This document shows, one piece after another, positions 1-9,347 of a stretch of DNA of 31,259 nucleotides. A model generated the notes under the pieces. It was given only the letters and a program-made list of their open reading frames with translations, did no database searches and had not been told where the DNA came from. The first letter of the stretch is position 1, and the number at the start of each line of letters is the position of its first letter. This DNA is from Flammula alnicola. Its lineage: Eukaryota; Basidiomycota; Agaricomycetes; Agaricales; Strophariaceae. The stretch covers positions 1 to 31,259 of the forward strand of contig JADNRV010000474.1 in the NCBI GenBank assembly GCA_015499995.1, in the 5' to 3' direction. The position numbers and the translations under genes were made by a program.

Positions 1-2
1 GT

Positions 3-140
3 CAAGTCATCATACCCACTCTTATCCGGATCAATGCTCCGTATTTCGCCCATGTAAATAAAGAGACTGATAGATTAGACATATTTACTGCCTCAGAGGA
101 CAACAATGCATCCGTATTTTCGTCTTCGACCCCAACCTGA
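3..140 (+). CDS. Possible 3' end of a gene cut by the window edge
   Basis: A frame is open from the first bases of the window to a TGA at 138-140 and could encode about 45 residues, starting QVIIPTLIRINAPYF. No domain is recognisable and there is no start codon inside the window. It overlaps another weak candidate beginning at 106, and at most one of the two is likely to be real. This is only an open frame running off the edge. Confidence 0.2.
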   Translation, partial: QVIIPTLIRINAPYFAHVNKETDRLDIFTASEDNNASVFSSSTPT

Positions 141-507
141 CCGGCCTCGTGCATTGGAAGATTTAGAGTGGTTTTGGAATGAAGATTCCAGCGATCCGTG
201 GTTGTGGCCAGGAATGCTAAATTATCTTTTCCCCCTACATCCTAATTGGATGGAAAGCTTGGTGACCGATATTCATTACTACTCATGGAGTAGAAAACGT
301 TCAATCGAAGTAGAGTCTCATTATTGCACTTCGATGTCTACAGTCAGAAGAACAAGTCTGTTGGGAAACAGCACCCAAGGTATGGGTAAATATGCACGGC
401 TGGAACTAACGCTACGGCAAGGCTTGGCCATAGGCGAAGATGTGAAATTTGGTCAATCACGGCTGGCTGAGCGTGGGGGTCCCAATCGGTGGTGTATTGC
501 AACGTGA
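106..507 (+). CDS. Hypothetical protein, possibly with one in-frame intron
   Basis: An ATG at 106 opens a frame of 133 residues rich in Trp and Pro near its start (for example EDLEWFWNEDSSDPWLWPG). I recognise no family. Inside it, 380-433 looks like a fungal intron: donor GTATGG, a CTAAC branch-like site and acceptor CATAG, 54 bases and so divisible by three. The frame stays open whether or not it is spliced (115 or 133 residues). That may be chance, or it may mark a real gene. Nothing downstream up to the Copia element supports it. Confidence 0.28.
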   Translation: MHPYFRLRPQPDRPRALEDLEWFWNEDSSDPWLWPGMLNYLFPLHPNWMESLVTDIHYYSWSRKRSIEVESHYCTSMSTVRRTSLLGNSTQGMGKYARLELTLRQGLAIGEDVKFGQSRLAERGGPNRWCIAT

Positions 508-559
508 TAATTCTTTGTTGTGCAGATGGACTCGCGACACATACGATTATTATGTACAT

Positions 560-1168
560 AAGTATGTAATGTATCGAAATAGATTTGCTTTACAACGCAA
601 ACTTATTACACGTTAGAGCAGACTAATCTGACTTGTGTGGACGTTCACAAACAAGTGTTCTGCTGATTCTCCTCGAGCGCGCTGGCAGGCGCGGATGCAC
701 AGCCATTGCACGTTAAAGTTACAATGACATCTTCGCGCGCTTTGCCACGTTGTCGCAACGGCACAGAGCGGCCCGGCAGGGCAATGATGTCTCTTGTTTT
801 CTTGCTATACTGTACTAATATGACCAAGTCTTCGCAGCTGAAATTTGTGACCAATTTCGAGCCTCTCTTCATCTCTTCACAGCTGGAATTTTGGTGTGAC
901 TGAAGAGATTTTTTAGCCAAAAAAGGCCCCACATGGCCCAAAAAAATCCAAAAGTAGGAAAATTTGAATATTTTTCGGCTTCAAAGCCCTCAGTGACGCG
1001 TGACCTGAGTCAAAATCTCTTCACTTCATAGGCCGCTGTGACGCGTGACATGAAGACTGGGTCATATTGGTACAGTATCGTGTGTCGACGATGAAGTCCG
1101 CGCTGCCAGAAAGAAGGAACTCAGGTGGCCTTATTTACGCATGCTCCAAAGGGTTGGACGTTCAATCC
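560..1168. other. Intergenic stretch with short repeats, no gene seen
   Basis: No convincing coding sequence. Two things stand out. A 12-base inverted repeat lies at 901-912 (TGAAGAGATTTT) and 1012-1023. The 12-base word GTGACGCGTGAC occurs twice, at 993-1004 and 1038-1049, each containing ACGCGT. The right edge is the target duplication of the Copia element. Confidence 0.5.
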
Positions 1169-1173
1169 GAGGC
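1169..1173 (+). repeat. 5' target-site duplication of the Copia element (GAGGC)
   Basis: GAGGC directly precedes the 5' LTR and recurs directly after the 3' LTR at 6708-6712. Five bases is the usual size for Ty1/Copia integration. The match also fixes the LTR ends as TG...CA. Confidence 0.93.
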
Positions 1174-1536
1174 TGTTGAGGGAAACCAGGCATGACCCTC
1201 AATGGGTATATAGTTATTTTATTTCTTTCTTACCGTCTTAGATAGGCGGGCGGCTATGCCAGACGCGCCCGCCTATATCATCTCCCGTTCTACGATCGGC
1301 CCACCCGCGCGGCACTTCCCGCGGGCGGTTTATTTTCTTATTGATGGAACTCTGCACCTCAGCCGTTTACACTCACTGTGTGACGTCTGAGGTCAGTCTA
1401 TCCATCCTATACTTATTCTTTATTCACTAAATACCGCCCTGTAGATACTAACTGCGCTTCGTAACTACAGGTATAAATACAGCCGTTTACACTCACTGTG
1501 TGACGTCTGAGATACTAACTGCGCTTTGTAACTACA
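1174..1536 (+). repeat. 5' LTR of the Copia element
   Basis: 363 bases, starting TGTTGAGGG and ending AACTACA. It carries the element's promoter: a TATATA at about 1208 and TATAAATA at 1472-1479. It contains a GC-rich hairpin (arms 1242-1252 and 1266-1276) and internal duplications: a 32-base unit at 1360-1391 and 1480-1511, and a 26-base unit at 1444-1469 that recurs as the LTR terminus at 1511-1536. It differs from the 3' LTR at two sites: T in ATTGATGG near 1342, and T in GCTTTGT near 1526. Confidence 0.96.
1472..1479 (+). promoter_or_regulatory. Candidate TATA box in the Copia 5' LTR (TATAAATA)
   Basis: TATAAATA lies 57 bases before the LTR end and 144 bases before the Gag-Pol ATG. The position suits a core promoter for genomic RNA, although a second TATA-like motif lies near 1208. 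The same sequence is in the 3' LTR at 6643-6650. Which one is used cannot be told from sequence. Confidence 0.45.
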
Positions 1537-1548
1537 GGTTATGGGCCC
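1537..1548 (+). other. Copia primer-binding site, matching an initiator tRNA anticodon arm
   Basis: GGTTATGGGCCC begins immediately after the 5' LTR. It is the reverse complement of GGGCCCATAACC, the anticodon stem-loop of eukaryotic initiator Met tRNA of the C33 type; yeast initiator tRNA differs by one base. Drosophila copia is known to prime from an internal fragment of initiator tRNA, so half-tRNA priming is the likely mechanism. The tRNA sequence is from general knowledge; the host's own tRNA gene is not in this window. Confidence 0.72.
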
Positions 1549-1622
1549 CGCGTGAAATCTTCTTCTCAGAAAATCCAACACACAGATATATTGCTAGGCT
1601 CAGCAACTAAACATAACAACAC

Positions 1623-4600
1623 ATGTCCAACAAAAGCAATAGTTCCTCGCCACCAGTCCTCTCGGAGACAGAGAAGTTTGATGGCACAAACTACCTCGAA
1701 TGGTCCGAGACCATCTTGATGGCATGCCGACTCCGAGGAGCACGAGGCTACCTAGAAGGGACGATACCAAAGCCACCTATGCCCCACATCGTGTCCGCCT
1801 CACCCGGCGCTCCCACAATACCCACCGGTGTACCCGCAGCCGCCACTACAGCTACCCCAGCACAGCCTGTACAAGACACCAAATGGACGTCAACCACTCC
1901 ATCGTGGGAGGAATGGGATGCCCGTGATGCTTGGTGTCACATCGCGATCAGGCAGAACGTCAAAAACGCCGTGGGACTTGGTTTGAAAACGGACGGAACT
2001 GCCGCCGAGGCGTGGAAATCGCTCACAGACCGCTACAAAACCACCACAGACCTAGCGCGAGTATACGCTCAGCGAGAACTCCGGGGTCTCAGGATGAATG
2101 ACGGGGACGACTTCCCTACGCACCTCGCAGATCTCCATACCAAACACAACCGTGCGAACTCGGTGGGCGCTAAGATTGACGACGCCGATTTCCGTGAAAT
2201 CATCCTGGCATCACTTCCCGCGTCATGGGACCACATCATAGCGACCCTGCACACATCAGCTTCTTCCATCGACACCATCATCCGGTTGGAGATGCATTGG
2301 TCCCGAATCAACCGGACCGGCCGCGTAGCAGCTCCAGGCACCTCAGCAATAGCCTTGAAAGCTAGTGCGAAAGGAGAAGCGTACAACAAGAAGGTGTGCA
2401 CGAACCCGGCCTGCAGACGCAAGGGACATCTCATCGCCAACTGTTACTGGAAGGGCGGTGGAAAGGAGGGGCAATTCCCACCTGGGTTCGGTCAGCGAGG
2501 GAACTTCAACCGTGATGGAGCAACCACAACGGCGGCAAATCAAACAGGCACAGCGGCCGCAACAGTGGCAAATGTTGCAGTCGTCGAGCGAGTACTGGCA
2601 CTTGCCGCTCACATGGAGATGCGGCTCGACCAATCAACGGATTTCTGCGCATCCCAACAACTCGACGAACGCGCTGATATGCCCGCGCCTATCGACGAGA
2701 GGGAGATTATAACTGGACTTGATTGGGAAAACATATCTTACCAACCCGATATATCCAACCTCATACCGCCTGATCCAGACTATGCCCGAGTCACTGCCAT
2801 ACCGGAGAGAGTTGATGAGAGGCATGGAGAAGCATTGGCCATGATGGCAGCAGACGGCTCAGTAGCTACCATCACGTATGCAGATTCGGGCGCGAGCAAC
2901 CACTGCTTCGCCAATAAATCTGTTTTCTCCAACTATGAAACGTTTGATGAGCCACGAGAAGGACAAGCAGCCAGCCGTGAAGCACGCTTCAAAATTTACG
3001 GCAAAGGGACGGTCGTAAAACACTACACCTCCGAGGATAAAAGAGTGAAAATTATCTTCAATAATGCACTTCACACGCCGGACTTCGCTGCCAACCTTAT
3101 ATCTGTCAGCCAATTGGACCAAGCTGGGTTAACCATTACATTTGGGAACGGACAAGCAAAATTCATCGACCCTCGAGGAGATACACTCCTATGTGTCAGG
3201 AGGGATCAAGGGATGTACGTTTTCGATGAGGCAGCCGGGGAATCAGACGTGAAAGCAATGCCTGCCAAATCCCACGAGAAACCCACATCAATAGAGCAGT
3301 GGCATCGCCGGTTTTGCCATTTTGGAGCAAGGACAATCAAAGAAATGGCGAGCAAGAGGCTTGTCGATGGACTTCAAATTCTTGATGGAAAGGAGCCACT
3401 CGGTATGTGCGAGGACTGCATCTATGGGAAACAGACAAACCGGCCGTACGACGAAAAGGTCACACCCGAGACAGAAGTCCTAGATCGGGTACACATGGAT
3501 CTCTGGGGTCCATCGCGTGTAGCTTCTGCTGGCGGCGCTGTATATGCCTTAATCATGACCGACGGAGCCTCCTCCTACCGAAAGGAATATTTTCTATCCG
3601 AAAAGTCCGCGGACGCAACGCTAAAGGCCATCGCAGAGTACAAGGCCGAGGCTGAACTACAGACAGGGAAGAAGATCAAGTGCTTCCGTTTCGATATGGG
3701 CAAAGAATTTCTCAACCGAACCTGTGAGGCTTTCTGCAAAGAAAATGGGATACGCATTGAATCTCCAGCACCTTATGCCCACTCCGGGAACGGCGTACCT
3801 GAGAGGACTAACCGGACGGTCCTAGAGGGCGTACGATGTGTACGATGTGACTCAGGATTACCCCCAACTTATTGGGCTGACATCCTCGCCGCCGTTATCT
3901 ATGTCATGAATCTTATGCCATCAAGGAGACACCCCGGACAGATACCCGCTGAGCGCTGGTTTGGAAAGCGACAAGATGTTTCACATCTGAGGCCAATTGG
4001 TTCAGCGGCCTATGCGAAAATTCCCAAGGAGGTGAACCCGTCCAAACTCGACACAGCGTCTATCAAATACACGCTGATTGGGTACTACGGACGGGACGCC
4101 TACAAATTGCTTGATCGCGCCACCGGGATAATCATCAAAGCACGAAACGTTGTATTCGAAGAGGGCGTTGGACACCGCACCCTATTCGATCAAGATGCCC
4201 TACGTGACGAACCCATCTTCAGCGACGAAATCGACGAGACACCAAACCCAGAACCACCGGCTCCTGAACAGGAGGTGGCAGAGCAACCGGCGCCTAACAT
4301 AGCTCCTATCCAAGTACCTGATGCGCCACACGCTGCCGTCCATGAACCATACCCTGTTGCCCCCAGACACCGCCCTACCGATACACATAATGGTCAACGT
4401 ACCCGAAATGTCCAGCTTTTCAATGTCCAACGTCCTAATGTACCTGACGCCCCCCTTCCTCCACCACGTCGATCAGCGAGAGTCATAAAACAAACTGCTA
4501 CCGCTGCTGCGTCCGCGGAGTCAGTCGAGAGGGAGACAGCCACGAAGGACAGGGGAGAGGACTGGGCCAGGGATGATCAACCACAGGCATCGACCGCCTA

Positions 4601-6311
4601 TCCACTTACTCGAGCAGTGCCGGCATATGACATGGACCTAGACGCCCTCGATTTCCATCAGGAACACATGCAAAACTTCCAGTCTGATCTCAATGAGTAC
4701 GTCGCACTACTGGCAAAGGCGGACAAAGACACCTACCTACCCAAATCCTACAATGAGGCCATGCGAGACGAAGACCTATGGATGCCACCAATGGAATTGG
4801 AGATGCAGATGATGGGAAAGAGGGGCGTTTTCAGCAAGGTACCGCGACCTGTGGGGAGGAAAGTGATTGGTTTAAAGTGGGTCTATGGGTTTAAGTTCGA
4901 CGGAGCAGGTGACATTACCAAGAGAAAGGCTCGCCTCGTCGCTCAAGGCTTTAACCAGATACCCGGGGTAGACTTCGACCAGACGTATGCATCTGTCGCG
5001 CGTTTGGAGTCCATGCGCATGTGCATTGCGGTCGTCGCCCACCTAGGACTTCGCCTCTGGCAGATCGACTTCGTGGCCGCATATTTAAACAGTGTCAACA
5101 AGTACGAGACCTATACCGAACAAGCACCCGGTTTTATTCGGCGAGGGGAGGAGCACCTAGTGTACCGCGCGCATAAAACCGTGTACGGAATGATGGCAGG
5201 TGCTCACGACTGGGAAGACGAGTTATCCGGAACATATGATGCCCTCGGATACTACCAATCAAGAGCGGACCCATGCGTTAGACACCGAGTAATCGACGGA
5301 CAATACACACTGAACGTCACCTACACAGACGACGTTATTGGAGGCTCATCAACATATACCGAGGAGATGAAGGCCATAGGGGAGTTGGAGAGTGCGTACG
5401 AAATTAAGAGGGTGGAGGATGACGAGGAAAAGGGGAGATTCATACTCGGGATGAGTATGCGACAGGACAAGGAAACTGGAACCATCACCTTATCGCAACG
5501 CCCATACCTCGAACGGATCTTACAACGCTTTGGGATGGCCGAGTGCAACCCCAAGTACACCCCGCTCCCAGTCGGAATCGACATATCACTCAAAGAATGC
5601 GCATCGACAGATGAAGATCGCCATTTTATGGCTGACAAGCCCTACCGCGAGGTACTCGGGAGCGTTATGTGGGCTCAAGTTGCGTCCAGGCCTGACCTTT
5701 CATTCGCGGTCAACCTCCTCGCTCGATTTCAAATGAACCCCGGACCAGAACACTGGAAGGCATTGATGCACGTACTCGCATATATCAAGGCTACCCTCCA
5801 CTACAAGATATCTTACCGCCGAGGAACTCAAGAGGGAATCAAGCCATATGGCTTTGTGGATGCCGACTACGCAGGAGACTTGCTCGACACTGGGCGCTCG
5901 ACGGGCGCCTATATATTCATGATGGCCGGCGGACCAGTTTCCTGGGGCTCAAAGCGTCAGGATACCGTGGCGCTATCTACTACAGAGGCCGAGTACATGG
6001 CAACTAGCCGTGCATGCCAGCAAGCGGTGTGGATGTACTCGTTTATGCATGAGGCTGGGCTTGAGCAACCTACGCCGGCGGTCCTGTACAACGACAACAC
6101 CGGATCGATCGCACTCACCAAGAGCAAGAAAGGGCACAAGAAGGCGAAGCATATACACATTCGATATCACTACATACGCGAACGAGTCGGCGATGGAGAC
6201 GTTGCCGTTGTACACGTCCCATCCAAGGATAATCTCGCCGACGTCCTCACGAAACCCCTCTCACGCGAAGCGACGGAATGGCAGTGCTACATGCTGCACC
6301 TGATGGACTAG
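1623..6311 (+). CDS. Copia Gag-Pol polyprotein
   Basis: One frame of 1562 residues encodes all the proteins of the element. Seen in order: an N-terminal Copia Gag domain (FDGTNYLEWSETILMACRL near 19); a zinc knuckle near 259 with spacing CX4CX4HX4C, common in fungal Copia; aspartic protease with DSGAS at about 421; GAG_pre-integrase HHCC zinc finger (WHRRFCH near 560, CEDC near 600); integrase core with its DDE residues in HMDLWGP, RFDMGKEF and PERTNR (about 625-725); reverse transcriptase with QIDFVAAYLN and the catalytic box YTDDV near 1235, a fungal variant of YVDD; and RNase H with DADYAGD, TEAEY and DNTGS (about 1410-1530). The start is the first ATG after the primer site. There is no stop or frameshift. 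Gag and Pol are fused in frame, as usual for this group. Confidence 0.96.
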   Translation: MSNKSNSSSPPVLSETEKFDGTNYLEWSETILMACRLRGARGYLEGTIPKPPMPHIVSASPGAPTIPTGVPAAATTATPAQPVQDTKWTSTTPSWEEWDARDAWCHIAIRQNVKNAVGLGLKTDGTAAEAWKSLTDRYKTTTDLARVYAQRELRGLRMNDGDDFPTHLADLHTKHNRANSVGAKIDDADFREIILASLPASWDHIIATLHTSASSIDTIIRLEMHWSRINRTGRVAAPGTSAIALKASAKGEAYNKKVCTNPACRRKGHLIANCYWKGGGKEGQFPPGFGQRGNFNRDGATTTAANQTGTAAATVANVAVVERVLALAAHMEMRLDQSTDFCASQQLDERADMPAPIDEREIITGLDWENISYQPDISNLIPPDPDYARVTAIPERVDERHGEALAMMAADGSVATITYADSGASNHCFANKSVFSNYETFDEPREGQAASREARFKIYGKGTVVKHYTSEDKRVKIIFNNALHTPDFAANLISVSQLDQAGLTITFGNGQAKFIDPRGDTLLCVRRDQGMYVFDEAAGESDVKAMPAKSHEKPTSIEQWHRRFCHFGARTIKEMASKRLVDGLQILDGKEPLGMCEDCIYGKQTNRPYDEKVTPETEVLDRVHMDLWGPSRVASAGGAVYALIMTDGASSYRKEYFLSEKSADATLKAIAEYKAEAELQTGKKIKCFRFDMGKEFLNRTCEAFCKENGIRIESPAPYAHSGNGVPERTNRTVLEGVRCVRCDSGLPPTYWADILAAVIYVMNLMPSRRHPGQIPAERWFGKRQDVSHLRPIGSAAYAKIPKEVNPSKLDTASIKYTLIGYYGRDAYKLLDRATGIIIKARNVVFEEGVGHRTLFDQDALRDEPIFSDEIDETPNPEPPAPEQEVAEQPAPNIAPIQVPDAPHAAVHEPYPVAPRHRPTDTHNGQRTRNVQLFNVQRPNVPDAPLPPPRRSARVIKQTATAAASAESVERETATKDRGEDWARDDQPQASTAYPLTRAVPAYDMDLDALDFHQEHMQNFQSDLNEYVALLAKADKDTYLPKSYNEAMRDEDLWMPPMELEMQMMGKRGVFSKVPRPVGRKVIGLKWVYGFKFDGAGDITKRKARLVAQGFNQIPGVDFDQTYASVARLESMRMCIAVVAHLGLRLWQIDFVAAYLNSVNKYETYTEQAPGFIRRGEEHLVYRAHKTVYGMMAGAHDWEDELSGTYDALGYYQSRADPCVRHRVIDGQYTLNVTYTDDVIGGSSTYTEEMKAIGELESAYEIKRVEDDEEKGRFILGMSMRQDKETGTITLSQRPYLERILQRFGMAECNPKYTPLPVGIDISLKECASTDEDRHFMADKPYREVLGSVMWAQVASRPDLSFAVNLLARFQMNPGPEHWKALMHVLAYIKATLHYKISYRRGTQEGIKPYGFVDADYAGDLLDTGRSTGAYIFMMAGGPVSWGSKRQDTVALSTTEAEYMATSRACQQAVWMYSFMHEAGLEQPTPAVLYNDNTGSIALTKSKKGHKKAKHIHIRYHYIRERVGDGDVAVVHVPSKDNLADVLTKPLSREATEWQCYMLHLMD

Positions 6312-6337
6312 GATTCTAGAAGATGGTCATCCAGCTT

Positions 6338-6344
6338 AGGGGAG
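6338..6344 (+). other. Copia polypurine tract
   Basis: AGGGGAG sits immediately before the 3' LTR, 26 bases after the Gag-Pol stop codon. This is where plus-strand DNA synthesis is primed in LTR elements. It is short, but nothing else purine-rich lies at the boundary. Confidence 0.75.
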
Positions 6345-6707
6345 TGTTGAGGGAAACCAGGCATGACCCTCAATGGGTATATAGTTATTTTATTTCTTTC
6401 TTACCGTCTTAGATAGGCGGGCGGCTATGCCAGACGCGCCCGCCTATATCATCTCCCGTTCTACGATCGGCCCACCCGCGCGGCACTTCCCGCGGGCGGT
6501 TTATTTTCTTATCGATGGAACTCTGCACCTCAGCCGTTTACACTCACTGTGTGACGTCTGAGGTCAGTCTATCCATCCTATACTTATTCTTTATTCACTA
6601 AATACCGCCCTGTAGATACTAACTGCGCTTCGTAACTACAGGTATAAATACAGCCGTTTACACTCACTGTGTGACGTCTGAGATACTAACTGCGCTTCGT
6701 AACTACA
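6345..6707 (+). repeat. 3' LTR of the Copia element
   Basis: 363 bases, matching the 5' LTR at 361 positions by reading, with the same hairpin and internal duplications offset by 5,171 bases. It would supply the polyadenylation signal. It ends 215 bases before the 3' end of the minus-strand F-box gene. Confidence 0.96.
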
Positions 6708-6712
6708 GAGGC
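6708..6712 (+). repeat. 3' target-site duplication of the Copia element (GAGGC)
   Basis: Exact copy of the five bases at 1169-1173, directly after the terminal CA of the 3' LTR. Confidence 0.93.
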
Positions 6713-6922
6713 ACAATGCTTAATATTTCCTTCTCTGATTAGATTCAATATCGCTCAGACCATCAAACTATACTATTTTGAATATTATACGGAGCATTAA
6801 ACTACCCTTTTCACCTGTGTATATTCCTAAAGTACGCCGAGTATTGGGTATATGACAAACTTTGCTGAGCTGTAGGAATATGCCACTAATACGAGTAGAA
6901 GTCGTCTTAAGGGGTCTAGCGC

Positions 6923-8331
6923 TCAGCGCGTCAGTCCGCAGTGTGTACAGATGCAGCAGGCCTCGTCGATAAGGGAGTTAAATAAGTCTCTCTCCTCTTG
7001 ATCTACGACTGGGCAGAGCAGAGCCTCGATGCGCCGCAGTCGATGCGGTGGAGGAATATTGTGCGTAGGGGGAGCAATACCTCCTCTCGAACGGGCGATG
7101 GGAATGAGGTCGGACAATTCCTGATCCACCTCGAGATGGAGAATCACCAAGGCGGGGCAAAGCCAGATGATATCTCCAATTTCCGTCATTTTGGGGCAGG
7201 CAAGGGCTCCGTAGAGGTTGGTTTCGTCGGTTCCCGATGATGAAATGCTTGTCGTTCTGCCGATCTGATCATCCTTGATAAAGAGACGCACGAGGTTGGG
7301 GAAGCGACCTATCCAATGGATGAGGTAAGGCATATCGCCAGCTTCGAGACAATCGACGAGTTCAAGCGTATGTAAGTGGGTTGGAGTGAAGCCAGTTTGA
7401 CTCCATTGAGCGAAGAAAGTCGACATGGGAAGGGGAACATATTGGAACCCGGCTCGATTCAGCATCCACCTAAGATTGTACGGATGCTTCGCGTCGATTG
7501 AAAGTGTTCGCAGAGAGGGCGCTGCGATGCCACAAAGGATTGTGGATGGATGTACAACGCCCGTGAGTCGCAAAGTCTCCAAATCCGCGAGGGTAATGGT
7601 TGATGGCAATGGCGCGCCCCGGGGTAGGTGAAGAATTTCGTCTAACTCGAGGGTTACTGCTCGAGGAATACGAGAAAGGTACTCCCAAGTGATTAGGATG
7701 TCCTGAGTTTTCTTGCGGAGGTGAAAATGTCTGATTGAAGGGCCCAGGAAGCCCATGACCCATGGTTTGGCGAGGCCATTGAATGCAACTTCGCGGAGTG
7801 TCTTGTGCCCTTCGAGTGAAAGTCTTCCGAGTCTTCAAAGAAAGACCCAGGATTGTCGAAGGTGGGCTTAGTTCGGGATAAGGAGAGATTTTCCAGACTC
7901 TGGCATAGGTCCGACCAGCGGCAGGAAGCGATGAAGGCGGTTCCTACATCGGCCCTGACCCAGTTGCAGGACAACGAGACCAACTGCGGGAGGATTTTTG
8001 CGTGCTTCTTCCCCAGGGGGTGGAGCGGGACTGCGATGGATAATGGGGACTCCTTGGCCTTCGTAATTTGTCTCTCCAGAACGCTGGCAGAGGCGCATCT
8101 TTGAACAGAAATGATACCCCAAAGGCGTGGCGTGTCGCTGACGATTTGATTCCAGGTCTGGCAGACTTGAGAAATTGGGTGTATGAAGCCGATACCCCAC
8201 GAATAGATGCCTATTTCGAAGGCTGCAGCCAGGATCTCGGGTGGAATTTGATGAATATCAACCATGTCGAACGCCTGCGGTGGTTTAGTTTGGGCTGAAC
8301 TTGGGTCATGAAAGATGGCTATCATGTACAT
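6923..8331 (-). pseudogene. F-box protein gene with one frame break
   Basis: Translated on the minus strand, the N-terminal part has an F-box (IPPEILAAAFEIGIYSWG, ISQVCQTWNQIV, TPRLWGII), the Skp1-binding module of SCF ubiquitin ligases. The start could be ATG 8331 or 8265; the latter gives MVDIHQIPPEIL, more typical. The C-terminal part is leucine-rich (LADLETLRLTGVVHPSTIL, LRTLSIDAKHPYNLRWML), probably for substrate binding. The halves lie in different frames. The first reads to about DFHSKG; the continuation EGHKTLREVAFNGLAKPWVMGFLG runs in the other, so one base is missing near 7808-7813 (AAGGG). No GT-AG intron fits the phase without removing coding-like sequence. It is either a young pseudogene or a one-base sequence error in an intact gene of roughly 470 residues. 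Its target is unknown. Confidence 0.72.
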
Positions 8332-8807
8332 TTATAGGTCGGGTGATCCAAGTGAGATCCAGAAACGGTGCCGACTTTTCCCTGAAGGCAGTTCTGCCGT
8401 ACTGACTCGCAGACTTTCCTTAGCGCCGTCAGCATGACTCTGCAAAAAGCTGATATACGGTACCGTTACAGAGTTTTGCACAGCCGTTTGCACGACAACA
8501 TCGCCAAAACCATGTTTGCATTTGTATGTTCCGTTATGGACCCTGCCAGATTGTCACGCATCAGGACCAGATCTGAGTGAGTTGGGAAGTTACATGGTCA
8601 TTTGCCCGTTACATCCCAATTTGTCGAGGTCACAACACAACATATACAAACACGATTTCGCAACTTGGTCGTGCAAACGGCAGTGCAAGTCACTGTAGAC
8701 TGAATACATGAATCCTTCAGCCGAATAATCAGGGACTCACTATACATTCCGTTCGTTTGGACAGAGTGGGTAGTCTGCAGTAGTAGGCGTGGCAATTGAG
8801 TGCAGTC
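8332..8807. other. Intergenic, upstream of the F-box gene, no gene seen
   Basis: 476 bases between the F-box start and the left end of the Ngaro element. It should hold the F-box promoter. I see no clear coding frame, RNA gene or repeat in it. Confidence 0.5.
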
Positions 8808-8953
8808 ATTTTGCTCTATCACGTGTGAAGAATGAATCTAGGGTTAGAGTGTTGTCTTTGTACACGCGGTGACAGTCTCGGCTAACTCTCTTCGTCCGAA
8901 ACTGTCACCTCAAGTGCTCGAGCTCTGTCTTCCTCCTCGTCACTTTCTTTTGC
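8808..8953 (+). repeat. Ngaro terminal repeat A1
   Basis: 146 bases starting ATTTTGCTCTATCACGTG, identical to A2 at 14240-14385. It contains an inverted repeat (GGTGACAGT at 8868-8876 with ACTGTCACC at 8901-8909) that continues inward with TCGG/CCGA after one mismatch, so RNA or single-stranded DNA could form a long hairpin. It probably carries the promoter and the left recombination site. Confidence 0.94.
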
Positions 8954-9063
8954 TTCCTATAGACACCGTAGAACACGAACCAATCCATTCACTATTCTCC
9001 CACATTCCCTTTTGAATCGAAGAAACTGCCAGCACACACCAGACGCACGGGACAGTGACAACG

Positions 9064-9309
9064 ATGCCGAGGATACTCAATGATCCCAACCTGGCGGTAC
9101 AACCTGACTTCGCCTCAGAGGCATACGGCTTTCTCCGAGAGAGCTTAATACGTGCTGACAACGTCACCCCCGAACAAGCCATTGAGCGACTGACGGCGGC
9201 ATGGACAGCCGACCACCAAGCCCAAATCAACGCCTGGAACCAACAACAACAGGAAGACGAGAACGCGCGACAACAAGAACAACAAGAACAGCAGCAGCAG
9301 CAGCAGCAA

Positions 9310-9347
<38 letters not shown>

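Larger units (their letters stand above)
1174..6707 (+). mobile_element. Complete Ty1/Copia LTR retrotransposon
   Basis: A 5,534-base element with all the parts of an autonomous Copia retrotransposon: LTRs of 363 bases at both ends (TGTTG...CTACA), a primer-binding site at 1537, one uninterrupted Gag-Pol frame at 1623-6311, a purine tract at 6338-6344 and a 5-base target duplication. Domain order is protease, integrase, reverse transcriptase, RNase H; integrase before reverse transcriptase defines Copia rather than Gypsy. The two LTRs differ at only 2 of 363 positions by my reading, so insertion was recent and the copy may be active. The interrupted sequence (TTCAATCCGAGGC joined to ACAATGCTT) shows no recognisable gene. 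Confidence 0.97.

Noticed and set aside
1700..6303. Many short frames on both strands within the Copia element
   Set aside because: All overlap the intact 1562-residue Gag-Pol frame and show no independent domains.
9055..9063. Upstream GTG as start of the Ngaro Gag
   Set aside because: In a fungal nuclear gene the ATG at 9064 is the expected start; the upstream codons are simply in frame.
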